DNA of 64,000 bases, taken from IMG/VR virus record IMGVR_UViG_3300032293_002041, positions 164,973 through 228,972 of that record; one strand, 5' to 3'. The translations under genes were made by a program, and so were the position numbers. The notes beneath the pieces are model-generated. The model saw nothing but the letters and a program-made list of their open reading frames with translations. It was not told where the DNA came from and searched no databases. The DNA comes from a virus. The first letter of the stretch is position 1, and every line of letters begins with the position of its first letter. Positions 1 to 12,700 of this stretch are shown here, piece after piece.

Positions 1-243
1 ATTAACAATATTATTAACTTTTTGTGCAGCATCTGGGATACCTAGTTCGTATTGCAAAACTCCTCCAACTAGAGACCCATATTCTGGTTCAGAAACTATA
101 ACTTTATATATCTCTTTGGGGATTGATTGTTGTAAATTTTTAAGCGATTTATTAAAAGCTTGATCTATGGTATCTCTAATAGATGATAAAATCATGTTTT
201 CTATGTCTGAATTGGATTCCAATAACTTCATTTCCAATCTCAT
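1..243 (-). CDS. Partial hypothetical virion-region protein (N-terminal 81 codons)
   Basis: An open frame starts with ATG at 243 and runs off the left edge of the window. The visible part begins MRLEMKLLESNSDIENMIL and is largely helical and charged. Its start overlaps the stop of the upstream gene in an ATGA arrangement, so the two are translationally coupled and probably function together in the virion. I do not recognise the family. The position after fibre genes and a Cys-rich protein suggests a tail or connector component, but that is context only. Confidence 0.6.
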   Translation of the reverse strand, partial: MRLEMKLLESNSDIENMILSSIRDTIDQAFNKSLKNLQQSIPKEIYKVIVSEPEYGSLVGGVLQYELGIPDAAQKVNNIVN

Positions 244-770
244 GCTCTGCTCCACATAGTTATGATATATCTGTTATTTCCAAGACCACATGGTTGGGGA
301 TCTCCGGCTATAGCGTATGAATAGTCTCCATAGTTCTGTATATTAGTATCCATTGTCATAAATTGAGAATTTTTAAGCTTTGGTAATAATGATATGTTAC
401 AGACAGTTTGTACTGATCCATCAGGAATATTGATAGCGTCTTTATGGCTCCAATTGAACCAATATTTACTATCAAAAAGAACCGCTAAATAAACGCTTTC
501 GGTTTTTGCTTTGTCTAATAATCCGTAACCATTACATACTGGACAGATACTATCTGGAGCAAAGGATCGTGGGCCGGTTCCATTATATTGATTGAGTGAT
601 CGTTGAGAAATTGGGTCAAAAATACAGTTATTACATAATGACCTACTTGAAGAACCATAATTCAGTGTGCATGGAACTGTAAGGGCATTATCAACCAATA
701 GCGCATCTATTGCCTTATTAAAAGTATCTTTGAACAATGGAGAAATTAGAGATTCAAAAGGGTTGGCCAT
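240..770 (-). CDS. Hypothetical virion protein with a CxxC...CxxC site
   Basis: This 176-residue protein contains a CNNC motif near residue 47 and CPVCNGYG near residue 76, a spacing that suits a structural zinc site. No signal peptide or membrane segment is visible. It lies downstream of the Mtd-type fibre gene, and a GTGTAT element sits just before it at 805-810. The downstream partial gene overlaps its stop codon. I do not recognise the family. Head-tail adaptor or baseplate roles are possible from context only. Confidence 0.6.
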   Translation of the reverse strand: MANPFESLISPLFKDTFNKAIDALLVDNALTVPCTLNYGSSSRSLCNNCIFDPISQRSLNQYNGTGPRSFAPDSICPVCNGYGLLDKAKTESVYLAVLFDSKYWFNWSHKDAINIPDGSVQTVCNISLLPKLKNSQFMTMDTNIQNYGDYSYAIAGDPQPCGLGNNRYIITMWSRA

Positions 771-804
771 AATAATATTCCTATTTAAATTAAGTTACTA
801 TTAA

Positions 805-810
805 ATACAC
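805..810 (-). promoter_or_regulatory. Candidate late promoter element (GTGTAT)
   Basis: The minus strand reads ATGTGTATTTAATAG about 38 bases before the ATG of the Cys-rich protein gene, in the gap after the Mtd fibre gene. Confidence 0.4.
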
Positions 811-819
811 ATTATGCTT

Positions 820-1758
820 TTACCAACCAGAATGTGGTATTCTATGCCATGAATTAGTTGAAATACAAATATATAAATATGAAGAATCCCAATAAATTTG
901 ACCAGCTGCTCCAGAAGTATTGCTACTGGATATCGTTTTTTTTTCAAAAATATTTTCTAAGCCAAGTAATCCAGAAGCATAGTGATTATGAGTAGATAAA
1001 GAATACGACCCTACTGGTTGTGGAACGTACCCTATAGCATCGGTAATATCTGCAAAATTAAGAATAAGATTCCCAACTCTATTATTTAATGAAGTGACCC
1101 CGCTATTACCGCTTGAATAAATAGTTACAGTATTTGTATAATCATCAAAGAGTATTGAAGTATAGCCACTACCAATAATTTTTAGATTATCTCCAATATT
1201 GTAAGAGATAGTATTATCTCCTCCATCTCCAATTGATAATGAATGAGAATGCCCACTCAAAGCATAATTCCCACTTCCTTGTTTGTTGTCTAAAATAGTT
1301 TGAAGTCCACTAATGTTTGATATGATATGATTGTGATCAACTAAACTAAAATTTCCTGTTCTCTGAGGAATATATCCTAATGCATCAACAACATCATTTC
1401 TGCTTAATGAAGCACCACCGCTACCTAAGCTGCTAATAGTTAGAGTATTTGTATAACCATCATATATCACATCAGTGCCACCAGAACCAACAATATTAAA
1501 TGGTTCATTTTCTGATAAATTAATTTCTATTCTTTGTTCAATGCCGTCGTAAATGCCTAAATTAATAGATGGAAAAAATATGGATGATGGATCAACTCTC
1601 AAATAATCTAGTTCTGACCAAATACCACTACCATCTCCAATTTTTAGTTTATTGGTATCTGTTTCATAGCCAGCTTCGCCTAAAGCTAGTACTGGATTGG
1701 TTTCTAGCCAACCAGATGAATTTGCTCGTCGTAATCTTATTCTTGTAAAATCACTCAT
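820..1758 (-). CDS. Tail fibre protein with Mtd-type N-terminal domain
   Basis: Residues 1-53 (RIRLRRANSSGWLETNPVL followed by GEAGYETDTNKLKIGDG) match the major tropism determinant N-terminal domain, a small beta fold found at the base of many phage receptor-binding proteins. The shaft carries H-x-H motifs (DHNH, GHSH, THNH) typical of trimeric phage fibres. The C-terminus has the pattern AGQIYWDSSYLYIC followed by a Trp-rich end, common at phage fibre tips. The 312-residue protein probably forms a short trimeric fibre. Its start overlaps the stop of the upstream LamG gene by four bases. Confidence 0.8.
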   Translation of the reverse strand: MSDFTRIRLRRANSSGWLETNPVLALGEAGYETDTNKLKIGDGSGIWSELDYLRVDPSSIFFPSINLGIYDGIEQRIEINLSENEPFNIVGSGGTDVIYDGYTNTLTISSLGSGGASLSRNDVVDALGYIPQRTGNFSLVDHNHIISNISGLQTILDNKQGSGNYALSGHSHSLSIGDGGDNTISYNIGDNLKIIGSGYTSILFDDYTNTVTIYSSGNSGVTSLNNRVGNLILNFADITDAIGYVPQPVGSYSLSTHNHYASGLLGLENIFEKKTISSSNTSGAAGQIYWDSSYLYICISTNSWHRIPHSGW

Positions 1759-4121
1759 AGTTTTTTAACTCCAAAAATCAGACCAGTAATTTGTGGTACT
1801 GTCCAATTTTGATTAGTTACTGGATTATGATTTGAATAATATTCTGTTGTTCTATAGGTAGTTTTGTTGACATTTGTGATCGGTCCAATTTCAGCGTAAT
1901 CGTCTCGTTGAACCTTAAAAGACTCTGTAGGAGCATCAAAATTACTAGGATATCGATTAAAATTATACGAAATTCTATAGTTATCCAGATATCCGCCCTT
2001 TCCTATAGTTAGTAATCCAGGAATTGACGCACCATCACCATTACGAGTAAAAGTACTAGTAATATTTCTTAAAGAACAATTATTGGGAATAGTATATAGC
2101 TTATTAGTAAAAACTCCAGTAGTTTCACATGAATTAAGTTCGTTACTTGCATTATTTGGATCATCAAAAATACTATGATCAACTCCTGATACTCCATTCA
2201 AATAACAAATTAAGCGATATGAAGAATCTTTGACCAATGCAACATGATGCCAAACTCCAGTAGTAGCAATTTCTGGAAAATATAGCCTATTGATAGTAGG
2301 TCTATTAGCTCCACTATAAATTATTCCACTAATATCAAGATCAAAGGTATATTTAAAATTCCCATTATCAGTAGAATTTGGAGGCATTTTAGTCTTATCA
2401 AAGAAAGAAATTTTATTGCCAGAATTAGTAAAATAAACCCATGATTCTATGGTAATTTGGTATTGCTCAATATCGGGATGATCTAAATAAATGTAAGAGT
2501 TTGCATTGGGAAAATATAAGCTGCCGCTACCGAATTTGGATTGATCAAAAGATACTGCTGCTGATCCTGTTGGATATATACTTCTACCATAAGTATTATT
2601 ATCAATAATAGGATTACTTTCGCCCCTCAATAGTAAAGACACAGATCCTTCATATGGGTCAGTAACTCCAGATCGAAATACATTAACGTATTTAGTATCC
2701 AAATAACTTTTACGGGCATTATTATATATTTTCATGCCTCCTATGCCATCACTAAATGTTTCTCTCCATAGAGACGCAGCGTCCGCTGGATTTATAGTAG
2801 GAAAATTTAAATTTCTAGGACTAAAAGCTACAGCGTCTATATTTCCACTATTAATTGTTTCTATAGAATTAGAATCTCCATCAGACAATAAAAAAGCTTT
2901 GCGATGACTAATTTCGACTGTATTAAATGGACTTACACCTACCGACACAGTACTATTAGCTGTCCAATCCTTAATACCATCGCTCCTGCCACTATTATCT
3001 CTAATTTCATTATTTGCTCCAGGAACTAATGGAACTATTCTCACAGTCGAACCAAGCCAAAATGCAGGAACATCAGTATCGTCGATAAGAGTAATATCAT
3101 CTAGTAATAAAGTTTTTCCTCTCATATAATAATTCATATCCATACCAAATAGTGGCAGCACGACTCCATCATGTCGATAAACTATAAGACCATTCAAAAT
3201 ACTGCTAGAATAAGTACGATTATAGAATCTAATATTATCATATTCGAATCCGCTGATTGGCAACTCTAAGCTCCAGTCTTGTCTAGCTATTTCAATATCA
3301 TTATTAATGAGCGGTAAGTCAACACCCTCTGCTCTCATAGATATATAGCTTTGATTAGAATCGGAGTTATCTATTAAGAATTCAGAATGTAGCCATCTTA
3401 GAATCGGAATATTTCCTCCTTTATTAGCTGAGATTATGCGATTATCATTAGTATGACTAGCATTAGTATGAGCAATAACCAATATTGAACTATCAAAGAT
3501 TTGGCTAATTCTATAATCAGATGCTGTACCCTGTAAATTAAGATCAAAAATACCAAGAGTAGTATTATTTTGCTGAATTTCTAGACCCAGGGTAGTTTTT
3601 TCTCCAGCTATTTCTAGTAGGGTTTCTCCTGTAACTTTTACCACATTAACTACTAATCCAGTAGTATTTCCACTACATAGACTAAATAACAAGTGTCTAT
3701 GAGGATAAGCCGAATAGCTAGCGTGTTTATTTTCTAGACCAAGTGACCTGAAACCAAAATATGTTTTGTTTCCAGAAGGAGGAGAAAATCCGCTAAGTTG
3801 TAAGTATGTTGGATATTCTACAGTACTACTTTCAACTTCAATATTTGATAATGCTAAAAATCCTGCTGGAGTACCAAAACCGGGATATGAAGGAATTGTT
3901 CCATAAGACGACTCAATGTAGGATGATGGCAATATACCATTATTAGGAGAACAATAGGAATAGTTTACGCCAATATAATTGCCATTAGGATTGACTGAAG
4001 TTGTAGTATATCCTCCAAATGCATATTTGGGAAATTGTGAAAATTGTGATGACCAATACGCACTATCCAACTTATTAAATGTTGTGCCTCGGTCAAATCC
4101 TTCGAAAAATAGTGTGGCCAT
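1755..4121 (-). CDS. Tail adhesin with C-terminal LamG/concanavalin-like domain
   Basis: The protein has 788 residues. The N-terminal two thirds is a beta-rich Ser/Asn/Tyr-rich region that I cannot assign. From about residue 500 a laminin-G/concanavalin-A-like domain is visible: the pattern GSGSLYFPNANSYIYLDHP, then ITIESWVYF, GVWHHVALVKD and a final LDNYRISYNFNRYP. Such domains bind carbohydrate, so the protein is a likely host-surface adhesin. A GGAG ribosome site lies six bases before the ATG. The end overlaps the next gene by four bases. Confidence 0.75.
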   Translation of the reverse strand: MATLFFEGFDRGTTFNKLDSAYWSSQFSQFPKYAFGGYTTTSVNPNGNYIGVNYSYCSPNNGILPSSYIESSYGTIPSYPGFGTPAGFLALSNIEVESSTVEYPTYLQLSGFSPPSGNKTYFGFRSLGLENKHASYSAYPHRHLLFSLCSGNTTGLVVNVVKVTGETLLEIAGEKTTLGLEIQQNNTTLGIFDLNLQGTASDYRISQIFDSSILVIAHTNASHTNDNRIISANKGGNIPILRWLHSEFLIDNSDSNQSYISMRAEGVDLPLINNDIEIARQDWSLELPISGFEYDNIRFYNRTYSSSILNGLIVYRHDGVVLPLFGMDMNYYMRGKTLLLDDITLIDDTDVPAFWLGSTVRIVPLVPGANNEIRDNSGRSDGIKDWTANSTVSVGVSPFNTVEISHRKAFLLSDGDSNSIETINSGNIDAVAFSPRNLNFPTINPADAASLWRETFSDGIGGMKIYNNARKSYLDTKYVNVFRSGVTDPYEGSVSLLLRGESNPIIDNNTYGRSIYPTGSAAVSFDQSKFGSGSLYFPNANSYIYLDHPDIEQYQITIESWVYFTNSGNKISFFDKTKMPPNSTDNGNFKYTFDLDISGIIYSGANRPTINRLYFPEIATTGVWHHVALVKDSSYRLICYLNGVSGVDHSIFDDPNNASNELNSCETTGVFTNKLYTIPNNCSLRNITSTFTRNGDGASIPGLLTIGKGGYLDNYRISYNFNRYPSNFDAPTESFKVQRDDYAEIGPITNVNKTTYRTTEYYSNHNPVTNQNWTVPQITGLIFGVKKL

Positions 4122-4164
4122 AATTAACTCCAGTGTTTAATATTTAATACCCCGTTAGGATAGT

Positions 4165-5550
4165 CTATGGAACAAAGTGAATAGTTTGAGACTGTATATA
4201 TGGTTCACAATCGTCGCAGTTGTATGGTAAAGAATATTCTGATGGAACAAATCTTCCTTTATATTTAGCCATTTTTGTATATATAAATTGGTCAATATAT
4301 CCAGCAAAACCATCAAGTGAAGTTCCAGCATCATAGTGAGGAGGCTTAATATCTGACGCAATATAAAAATCGTGATTATCAAGTTTTGGATTGAAGCTTG
4401 TAACTTTAGTACCTTTATTAATACCATCAACAAATAATCTCATAGTATTATCAGCTCGTGATACTGCAATATGTTTCCATCCTGTAGTAAGAACAATATT
4501 AGTAGCAGTGATGCTACTATCTTCATAGATATATGTTTGAGAACCACTATTATAGTAATCTGTATAAAAATTGAAGTATAAAGTATTATTATATTTTCGC
4601 AACTGTACATAGCTATTATTATCTGTAAAATATCCTTCTTTATTTTTAATACTAAAAATTGTTCCACTAATATTGTTAGAGGAACCTTTTACAAACATTT
4701 CTATGGTAAAATCTCCGCTAGGAGTCCAATTTATATTTTCATAAGCGCCAACTATAATGTGAGCATACTCGGGAGGATTATCATTATTAAAAGGTTCTCC
4801 ATACTCTATTCCGTCTGTATACAAACTATATCCACCATATTTATAATCGCCCGATGTTATAGATAGTGATCCCCCGGTTGGGACCATCGCCTGCATATTA
4901 ATATTATTACATGAATAATCCACATAGTCACCATCAAAAGGTAGATAAAGAGACATATCACAATAATTAAGCAATAATGCTGAGGGCATAATAGTAACAT
5001 AGTTTGAAAAATTACCTGTACCTACAGCATTCGAGGCTGATACTCTGAATTTATAGTTGGTTAGATTTTCTAGTCCAGTGACAAAAACACTAGTATCTAA
5101 AGATATTCCGTCATTATAAATATTCCAAGAAGTGAAGGTTCCTGTAGAATACTCAACAATATAATCTATTAGAGGAGATCTATTAGCATATGGAGCAGTC
5201 CATGACAGGGTGGCGGTTCCGTCGTCTCCGAGCCCTGCTAAGTTTGTTGGAGGTTCTGGAGGGGCTGGAGGAGGATAATAGGTCAAAATATCAACACATA
5301 ATAAGCTATTTGTTAATTTTTCTTTAGGAGTAGTATAAGTTAAGATATCCTGAGCCAAATAAGTATGAAACATTTCGGGTTTGACTGTTTGATATGTTAG
5401 TATATCTGTACCAATAAACGTAACCGTGGTTGATTTTGTCGGTATAGTATAACTAAAAATATCTTCACCAAGATATGAATATTTTAATCTGTATATTTCT
5501 CTATCGCGAGATGGTATTGGATACCCAAAGAATGGTGGTAGTATCATCAT
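4165..5550 (-). CDS. Fn3-LamG tail adhesin with an N-terminal DILTY repeat
   Basis: Residues 1-90 contain four copies of a short unit built on DI(L/F)(T/S)Y separated by 15-18 residues, ending in a proline-rich linker YPPPAPPEPP. Next comes a fibronectin type III domain (about 98-190, with PTNLAGLGDDGTATLSWTAP and NYKFRVSASNAVG). A LamG-like carbohydrate-binding fold ends the protein (WTPSGDFTIEMFVKG, GWKHIAVSRADNTMRLFVDG). This is probably a virion adhesin. GGAGG precedes the start, and the ATG overlaps the stop of the upstream collagen-like gene. Confidence 0.75.
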   Translation of the reverse strand: MMILPPFFGYPIPSRDREIYRLKYSYLGEDIFSYTIPTKSTTVTFIGTDILTYQTVKPEMFHTYLAQDILTYTTPKEKLTNSLLCVDILTYYPPPAPPEPPTNLAGLGDDGTATLSWTAPYANRSPLIDYIVEYSTGTFTSWNIYNDGISLDTSVFVTGLENLTNYKFRVSASNAVGTGNFSNYVTIMPSALLLNYCDMSLYLPFDGDYVDYSCNNINMQAMVPTGGSLSITSGDYKYGGYSLYTDGIEYGEPFNNDNPPEYAHIIVGAYENINWTPSGDFTIEMFVKGSSNNISGTIFSIKNKEGYFTDNNSYVQLRKYNNTLYFNFYTDYYNSGSQTYIYEDSSITATNIVLTTGWKHIAVSRADNTMRLFVDGINKGTKVTSFNPKLDNHDFYIASDIKPPHYDAGTSLDGFAGYIDQFIYTKMAKYKGRFVPSEYSLPYNCDDCEPYIQSQTIHFVP

Positions 5551-6698
5551 GGTCCTCCATTAGCATCTGTCGTATCTCCTGATAGTATTATAGTATCCGA
5601 AGTAGTTTTTACTAATGTAGCAACAGAGTATCTGCCTACCAATTTATCGTGGCCCATTCTATTAACTAGTTGAGAGCCTGAAAATCTTACTTGTCCAGAT
5701 CCCATCTGAGCCACCAAGCAATTGAAACCTACATTTAGAGAGCCAGTAAAACTAATATTTATAGCTGAAATATTATTATTAAAACTTAATACTTTACCAT
5801 TATCATTTTGGGTTATTATATAGTTATTAGTACTCTGATTATTTAATGAAGCAGAGAATCTTGTTAGGGTGCCGTCTCCAAGCGATTGTGTTCCAGTAAA
5901 ATTATTTCCGCCTTCCAGTTTAGCAAATTCAGACGAATCTCTCGTCGCAATATCTCCTAGTCCAAGAGTGAGTCTTTGTGCTTCTGCGTCAGCATCATTT
6001 ATTAGTATTTTACCAGCTTCCGTAATGCTTAATAATCCGTATTGATCAACACCTGTTCCATAAATAATAGCTCCAGAATGAACTGATAGATTACCTAGTT
6101 TTGTTAATCTAGAACTATAGGCCTGTATATCACTTCCAATTTCTAGTCCAGTAGTTGATATAATTAAATTATTAAGATCTTGATCATTATATTGTAATGA
6201 TATCTGCTGACCAGCTACCAATAATCCAGCAACTCTATCATCAACATTTTCTGCGAAACTATTAATATCACTAGTATTATGTCGATGTCCTATTAATGAA
6301 TAACTATTACTAATAATATCTGAACTAATATTAATCGTATTAGAACCAGCATTGAAAGCAACAGAAGTACCTCCTTGTCCAACAATATTTAATGTTTCGC
6401 CGGGTAATATTTCAATGTCTCCAACCACTAATTTATTTAATCCGCTGCCCGCTGGACCAACTGGACCGATAGCTCCGCTTGGTCCTGGTGGACCAGCTGG
6501 TCCGATTTCTCCACGTAATCCGCTAGGCCCAATAAGTCCTTGCAAACCTCGTTCTACGTAAACAACACTAACTGTATTATCAAAACCATCATTAATATTT
6601 ACATTTGTAGAAATAACGTTATTACTATCAGAACCATCTACTGACTGGTTGATAATTAATACTTTATTTGGCGGTTGTATGATATTAATAGATGCCAT
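5547..6698 (-). CDS. Collagen-like tail fibre protein
   Basis: Residues 1-51 form a beta-rich anchor domain that resembles the start of the 4061-residue protein encoded just upstream. Twelve Gly-X-Y triplets follow (about 52-87, for example [19 protein letters not shown]), a collagen-like triple-helix stretch. Then comes a fibre shaft with an H-x-H motif (GHRHNTSD). The C-terminal domain (from about 280) has a beta pattern seen at phage fibre tips ([29 protein letters not shown]). It is expected to be a trimeric tail fibre. Only one triplet has proline in the Y position. Confidence 0.8.
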   Translation of the reverse strand: MASINIIQPPNKVLIINQSVDGSDSNNVISTNVNINDGFDNTVSVVYVERGLQGLIGPSGLRGEIGPAGPPGPSGAIGPVGPAGSGLNKLVVGDIEILPGETLNIVGQGGTSVAFNAGSNTINISSDIISNSYSLIGHRHNTSDINSFAENVDDRVAGLLVAGQQISLQYNDQDLNNLIISTTGLEIGSDIQAYSSRLTKLGNLSVHSGAIIYGTGVDQYGLLSITEAGKILINDADAEAQRLTLGLGDIATRDSSEFAKLEGGNNFTGTQSLGDGTLTRFSASLNNQSTNNYIITQNDNGKVLSFNNNISAINISFTGSLNVGFNCLVAQMGSGQVRFSGSQLVNRMGHDKLVGRYSVATLVKTTSDTIILSGDTTDANGGP

Positions 6699-6710
6699 AA
6701 TTATAGATTG

Positions 6711-9700
6711 TTAAAGAAGGTTAATAGTTTTGATATCAAATCCTGTCTCGTCAAAAATCATTAGCTCAAAAGATTCTTCGTTTCTCCAATCAAAATTAGT
6801 ATTATTTGTTAGGACTATTTGCCAAGAATCAGTAGATGCATCATAGGTGTCTAACATATTTGGAGCAGATAATTGTCTATTGAAGTTGCATATCTCTCCA
6901 TTGATCATTACTTCTGGTTTATTATTGTAGATAGGCCTTAATCCACCATCAGTATTAAATGTCAGGCTCCAGGATCCGTTATTATTAACAATTCCTGAAT
7001 CTATAACTGTTTGTGGTAGATTAATTTTAAGAGGTTTATTTATATACAGAGGATATAATCTACTATATGTTTTTGGTGTTAGGCTAGTTCCAGAAAAAAC
7101 AGGCATTCCAGTATTTTCTACCGAAATAATCTTGTATGAGTAATCTCGATATAAGCCTGTTGGTGTTCCAGTTATTGAAAATAGCCAGTAACCTTCTTTG
7201 GAATAAGTGGGTTCTGCTATGTTGATTTGATTACTCCATATCCTATTAACTTGAGTAATTCCGGAAACAGCTAAAGATCCACTATAATTTACAGAGTTTG
7301 GACCATTAAATGAAACATATAATAATGAACTATCTCCTGATGATACTATAGTTTTATAGTTATATGGAGCTATGTTAGAGCATGTTGATATTGATCCTTG
7401 AGTTATGTCAACATTTTCTCCAGTAATAAATGGTATATTTTTATGTTTAATAGTTAAAGTGTTATCATCTATACTTAATAATATACTACGATATGAAATA
7501 TAAGCTTGACTATTAGTAATTGCTGGAGAACCACCTCTGTTATACGGGATTCTAATGAATGAACCGCTGAAATTTACAGGTTCCAGTAATAGCGATGTTG
7601 GTGGTATGGTGTCTTCAGCAAAAGTAATTCTAACAGCATCACCTGATGCAAATCCATACGTGTTTGCTCCAATACTAATGTTAATATATTGATTTGTGGG
7701 TTGAGTATTTCCTGGATGACTATAAGAAAGAGCAATTGGATTATTAATATTTTCGATTTCTTTTGTAATAAACCCTGTGGCGTGAGGGTTGTAACTTAGT
7801 GTCGTCCAGTTAGAGTTGTCTGGTAGCTGATAGTAAGGCACTGGTATGGGGTATTCGTTGAAAGGTATGTATCCTCCAACTAAAATTCCTTCGTATCCAG
7901 AAATTGAAACTCCACTTAAGCATGATATTTTATTATTAATAATACCGTCTATCATTACTGGTGGGAAGCTATTTTGTGTTATGGTACCGTTCTTGGTTCC
8001 TCCTTTGTGGATCCAGAAATATTCATTTTGAGCATATCTAAGGGCATTATAGCGATATGTCGGAAATGTTGCGGGATTGTTGTTGAGGAAAAGTGAGAAA
8101 ACAGTACCATAGGCTTCGCTGTGATTAAAAGCTATTGCCTGATTACTACCTACTTGAGAATTTTGATAAACAGAATTAGTTAAAAGATTAGTAATTCTAT
8201 AATTAATAGTAGTATCTCGTTTATTATCTTGTAGGTCTCTTTGCTCAGCTGTGTTACCATAAGCACATCTACTACCAACATAGTATTGCTGATTATTATA
8301 TGCAAAAGGAGCTTCGGACGCTGGAGCTGGGTCAGTTAATTCTACAATTGGAGCTGGTAACAATATGCCACTAATGCGTAAATATCCAGTTTCCCAGCAA
8401 TTATATGTTTTTACTGTATAGATATGATTTGATATACCACTTGTGTATTGGTTGTTTAATTGAACTATATTAAGTCCAGTTAATGAAGCATCAGAGTTAC
8501 TAAAAATACCAGAAACTGGTATAGAAGCAGAATAATCGGGTCTCATTCTACCAAACAGCCCATATCCTGATTCATCTAGAATTTGAAATGATGTCTTATT
8601 GGAGAACGAGCCGCATCCGAGTATAGATTTAGTTGTATTAGAATCTAAAGAGCCATTAAATTTTTGTAGATCATATGTTGGCACATTCTCTACTTTTCTT
8701 TCTCTGACTAGTCTTCCGCTGCCTGTTGTAAAAGTTTGTCCAGGAACTTCTACATAATAGTTTGGAGAAGAGTATTTTAAGGAATAAAAACCATTTTTAT
8801 TGCCAGTGGGATTATAATCAAATTCTAAATATAGATTATTGCCCTCTGAAATATTAGATATTGGTAGTTGTCTTGAAAATTGTAAATAAACCTTATAGTC
8901 TAATTCTTCATAGTTGCCTCCACTATAGTAGAATTCGCATGTCTGACATTGATTATGAGGTAGTATACTAGTACAATTCAATGAACCAGAATATGCTGGG
9001 GGCCAATAAGTAGTAATATTGGGATAATTTCCTTTGTCGATTGGTCTGGTTCCTTGCGGAGGACTAACCGTTTCTCCTGCGACCATGTTTCTAATAGGAG
9101 TATATTTAGGTTTCTCGTCATCAAAATATACGGTAAGATTAAGTGGAGAAGGTGGGTTGGCAGATGATATATCTTGAAATGTAAAGATTCTTTGTGTTGA
9201 TTTATTCCTTGCGTCAAATACCTTAAGACCGAACTGCTGGCTATAAAGCGACCCATTAGCAAATGTCGTTGGATTCCCGGTGAAAGTAATAATTCCACTA
9301 GACAAGTTGTTCCATGGTGCGGACGGATTACCTCCAGAGAAAGATATCGCATAACTCAAACCAGGAGGTAATGTTCCACTCACCATCCATCCGGTTATTC
9401 CTGTTGGAATAGCACAAGACTCTCTATTTGTAGGACCAAATATATAAGAAATATTAATTGGTGAATTACATAAGGGAGATAGCTGTATTGGGTTCTGGTC
9501 TTGTTGAGAGCCGCTGATCCTAATGACTGGAGGAGTATGAGAAAACCCGTTGTCTTCTAATGAAGTATACAGAATACTAGCGCCTATTTTATCTGAGGTT
9601 AAATAAATATCTTGAATAGTATCTGTATCAATTGCCAAAATAGAAAATGGCTTTATTCCTTCTTGGCCACACAAAGGAAGTCCCTTAAACTTAAAGTTCC

Positions 9701-12700
9701 AAGATTTATCAATAGGATTCCATGTCCTATATTGAAGACATGTATTTTGTTGCTCTAGTCCAATACTAGGATTATATCCAGAACACATAGACGGTAATCC
9801 TGACAACAAAATTGTTGGCGGGAAATTTGGATTTTCAAGACCAAAAATAGTTTTAAATGTTATATCCCACGGAGATCCTTCAACAATTGTATAACTTGGA
9901 TAAGAAATTCCAGTAATCTTAATTGGAAGTCCTCCAATACTAAAGCTATCCAATTCTATGAGACTTAATTTACCAACAGCCTGAATTTTATCAGTAGCTA
10001 TTCCTTTACATTTTGCAGTTATGGTTGAGAACTGGCTGCTAGATAGCGAAGTTCCAGTATTTGAGATATCTATATCAATATCCCACCTATCTACAATAGG
10101 CTCTCCAGAATAGGAATACTCCCAAAGATTAAAATTAGGATCATATTTACGATAGTATCGTGACAAATTAATAGTATTTTCTTTTAAGTTGATAGGGATG
10201 GTTACAGAAGGATAAGTATCGACATCTGCTTGTTTAATATCAAACGTGTTTTGATATGCTTTATTAGGAACAGAATAAATAGTTGATTGTATATTATCTA
10301 AATACTCAGTTTGGGTAAATAATAAATTAACAGATCTTGTTGCTACTGACTGAGTATCATCAGCATAAATATTAATAGTTTTAGGACCGATATTATCTGT
10401 AACTTTTCCAAAAGTATCTGTTTTACCAATAGCTTCAACATTCCATCTATAGTTGATAGCATCATATGTGTAGTTCAAAGAATATTCTAATGGTTGATTT
10501 TCATATGTTCCTATATTTGGTAGATTACCTAGTCTTACTGTAGGATGAATATCTGATCTGTGAGATAATATTCCATTAACTAGGTTAAACTGTATTGACC
10601 ACATCTCTTGCTTATCATAGACCAATGGCTGTGTTAATGCTGATGTATTAATTTGAAAATTTTTATATAAAGTCAAGTTAATATTTTTATTGTATGTATA
10701 TTGCGTCCATGTAATAACAGAATTTTCATCAATAACTGGCTGAAATATTGATATTCCTATATTTTTATTAGGATAATATCCAGTATTGCCGGTCAATGCT
10801 ACAGTTACTTTATATCTATCTGCTGTGCTATATTCATAGTTTATGGACTCAACTCCATAATAGTTTTGAGCCTCTGCTAGTGTTACTGTTAAACTTGTTT
10901 CTTCTTGATTAACAGCTGCTGGCACATAAAAATAAAAAGAACTAGATTGGGAACTATTGTCTATATTTAAATAAATATTATCATCAAGACCGACAGGATT
11001 TAATTGATAAGAAGGAGCATACTGAGATGGGCCTAGTATATGTATTTCTCCAGTGCTAGTTGATAAAATATTATCGACACTATCTTTAAGATATAAGACT
11101 GGATAATATATTCCAGTAATAGATCCTGGATATCCATAAATAATCTTAGTTTCATCATTACTCAAATCATTGTCCTCACCTATTGTAAAACTTGAACCAG
11201 GAAAACCAGACATTGTAATAGTATAAGTTTCTGGTAAATATTTGATATCATATACTAATGACCAATTATCTGGTCCATTAGCATAAACATATGATGGTAA
11301 TGCTTCTCTGATTTGTGGAATAAACTGAATATTGATACTTTTACTTACTGTATCAAATCCGGTTTCGTCGCTAACTTTAATAATCATATCTCTATTACTT
11401 AGTATTTCTGTAATATCTGTTATAATAATATTAATTATCCATATTTTATCAATAGGATTATATATGATATTATCATTGTCAATACTATAATTGGCTATAC
11501 CAAATATATTTACTCTTGGTGCAGACTTTGAGAGGCTCTGAGACCATTTTTCTGAACCATTTTTAGTTTGTATTCTTAGATAAACTGGTTTAGAGAACGT
11601 ATGAGGTATATCTAAAGAGTTAGATTCTAATATGGAAGAATATGTTTGTCCGTAATCTAATGAGTAATCAAGGCCTATTATTTCTATATTGTTAGGATTT
11701 AAATATAGTAGCTGAGTATTTATCTGATTATGAAGAGTTGCTGTATAACCACTATATATCGGAAGGCTTGAATTATTTAAATGAATTAGATGCTTCCATC
11801 TCTTTGATTGATCATTGTATGAATTTATTCCAAGAGCAAATAAGCTATTGTCTGTTCCGGATACGTTTATGGAACCATTAGAGACTATAAAATCATTATT
11901 TATATTTGGATTTTTATTACTTTTAAGATTATAGTCACTATCTATTATATAGACTAAACCACTGACGCCAAAATATGCAGCATTGTATGGAATAGTAATT
12001 GTAAAATTATACGGGTCAATTTTATCTGTAATGTAATATGATCCATTTAGTAAGGGAGCGCCATCTGAAAAATCAAAGTAGAATTTTTTATTTGTTCCCC
12101 AAGGTCTTATATATCCCTTATTGTCGTTTGTGATATTACTAGTTTTACCAATATTGCTTCTATCAATAATATCAGAAATATTATTAAAGTCTGTGTTCTC
12201 AAACCCCTTAATGTTTATGCAGATAGTGCCAGATTGGCATGAGCTAGAGCCTACGCCTATTGTGAATACTCCAGTTTTTGGAGCTGAGACAAAGTTGCCG
12301 TCGTTATCCATGGGCCATTCTGCTGTTGAACCGCCATAAGAATGGTAGTAGATATTATTAAAATATGGAATATTACAAAAACCAGAGCATGATCCGATAA
12401 AAGATAGTGATCCAACATTTGGAAGTTCAGTATCCCAGGCTAGTCCAAAGCTATCAGAGTATCGGTATTGGTTTCTTCTATATAAGTCGTTTCCGTCTTG
12501 ATTAAGTGGCTCAATATTTTTAGAGCCATTCATAGCTATGCCACTAAAAAGTGTTTGACTTGCGTTGATGCGTAAAATCTGACAGTATTGACTAATTGAA
12601 TTTGTGTTAAAGTTATTAGATCCATTAAATGTTGTAATTTTTATTTGATCATCGGCATTAAGATATGCTTTTGGAGTAGAAAGTCCATTGATAATAATAA

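Noticed and set aside
5547-6698. Collagen hydroxylation as the established role of the oxygenase
   Set aside because: Only one Gly-X-Pro triplet is present in the collagen-like stretches, so the claim is kept as a hypothesis.
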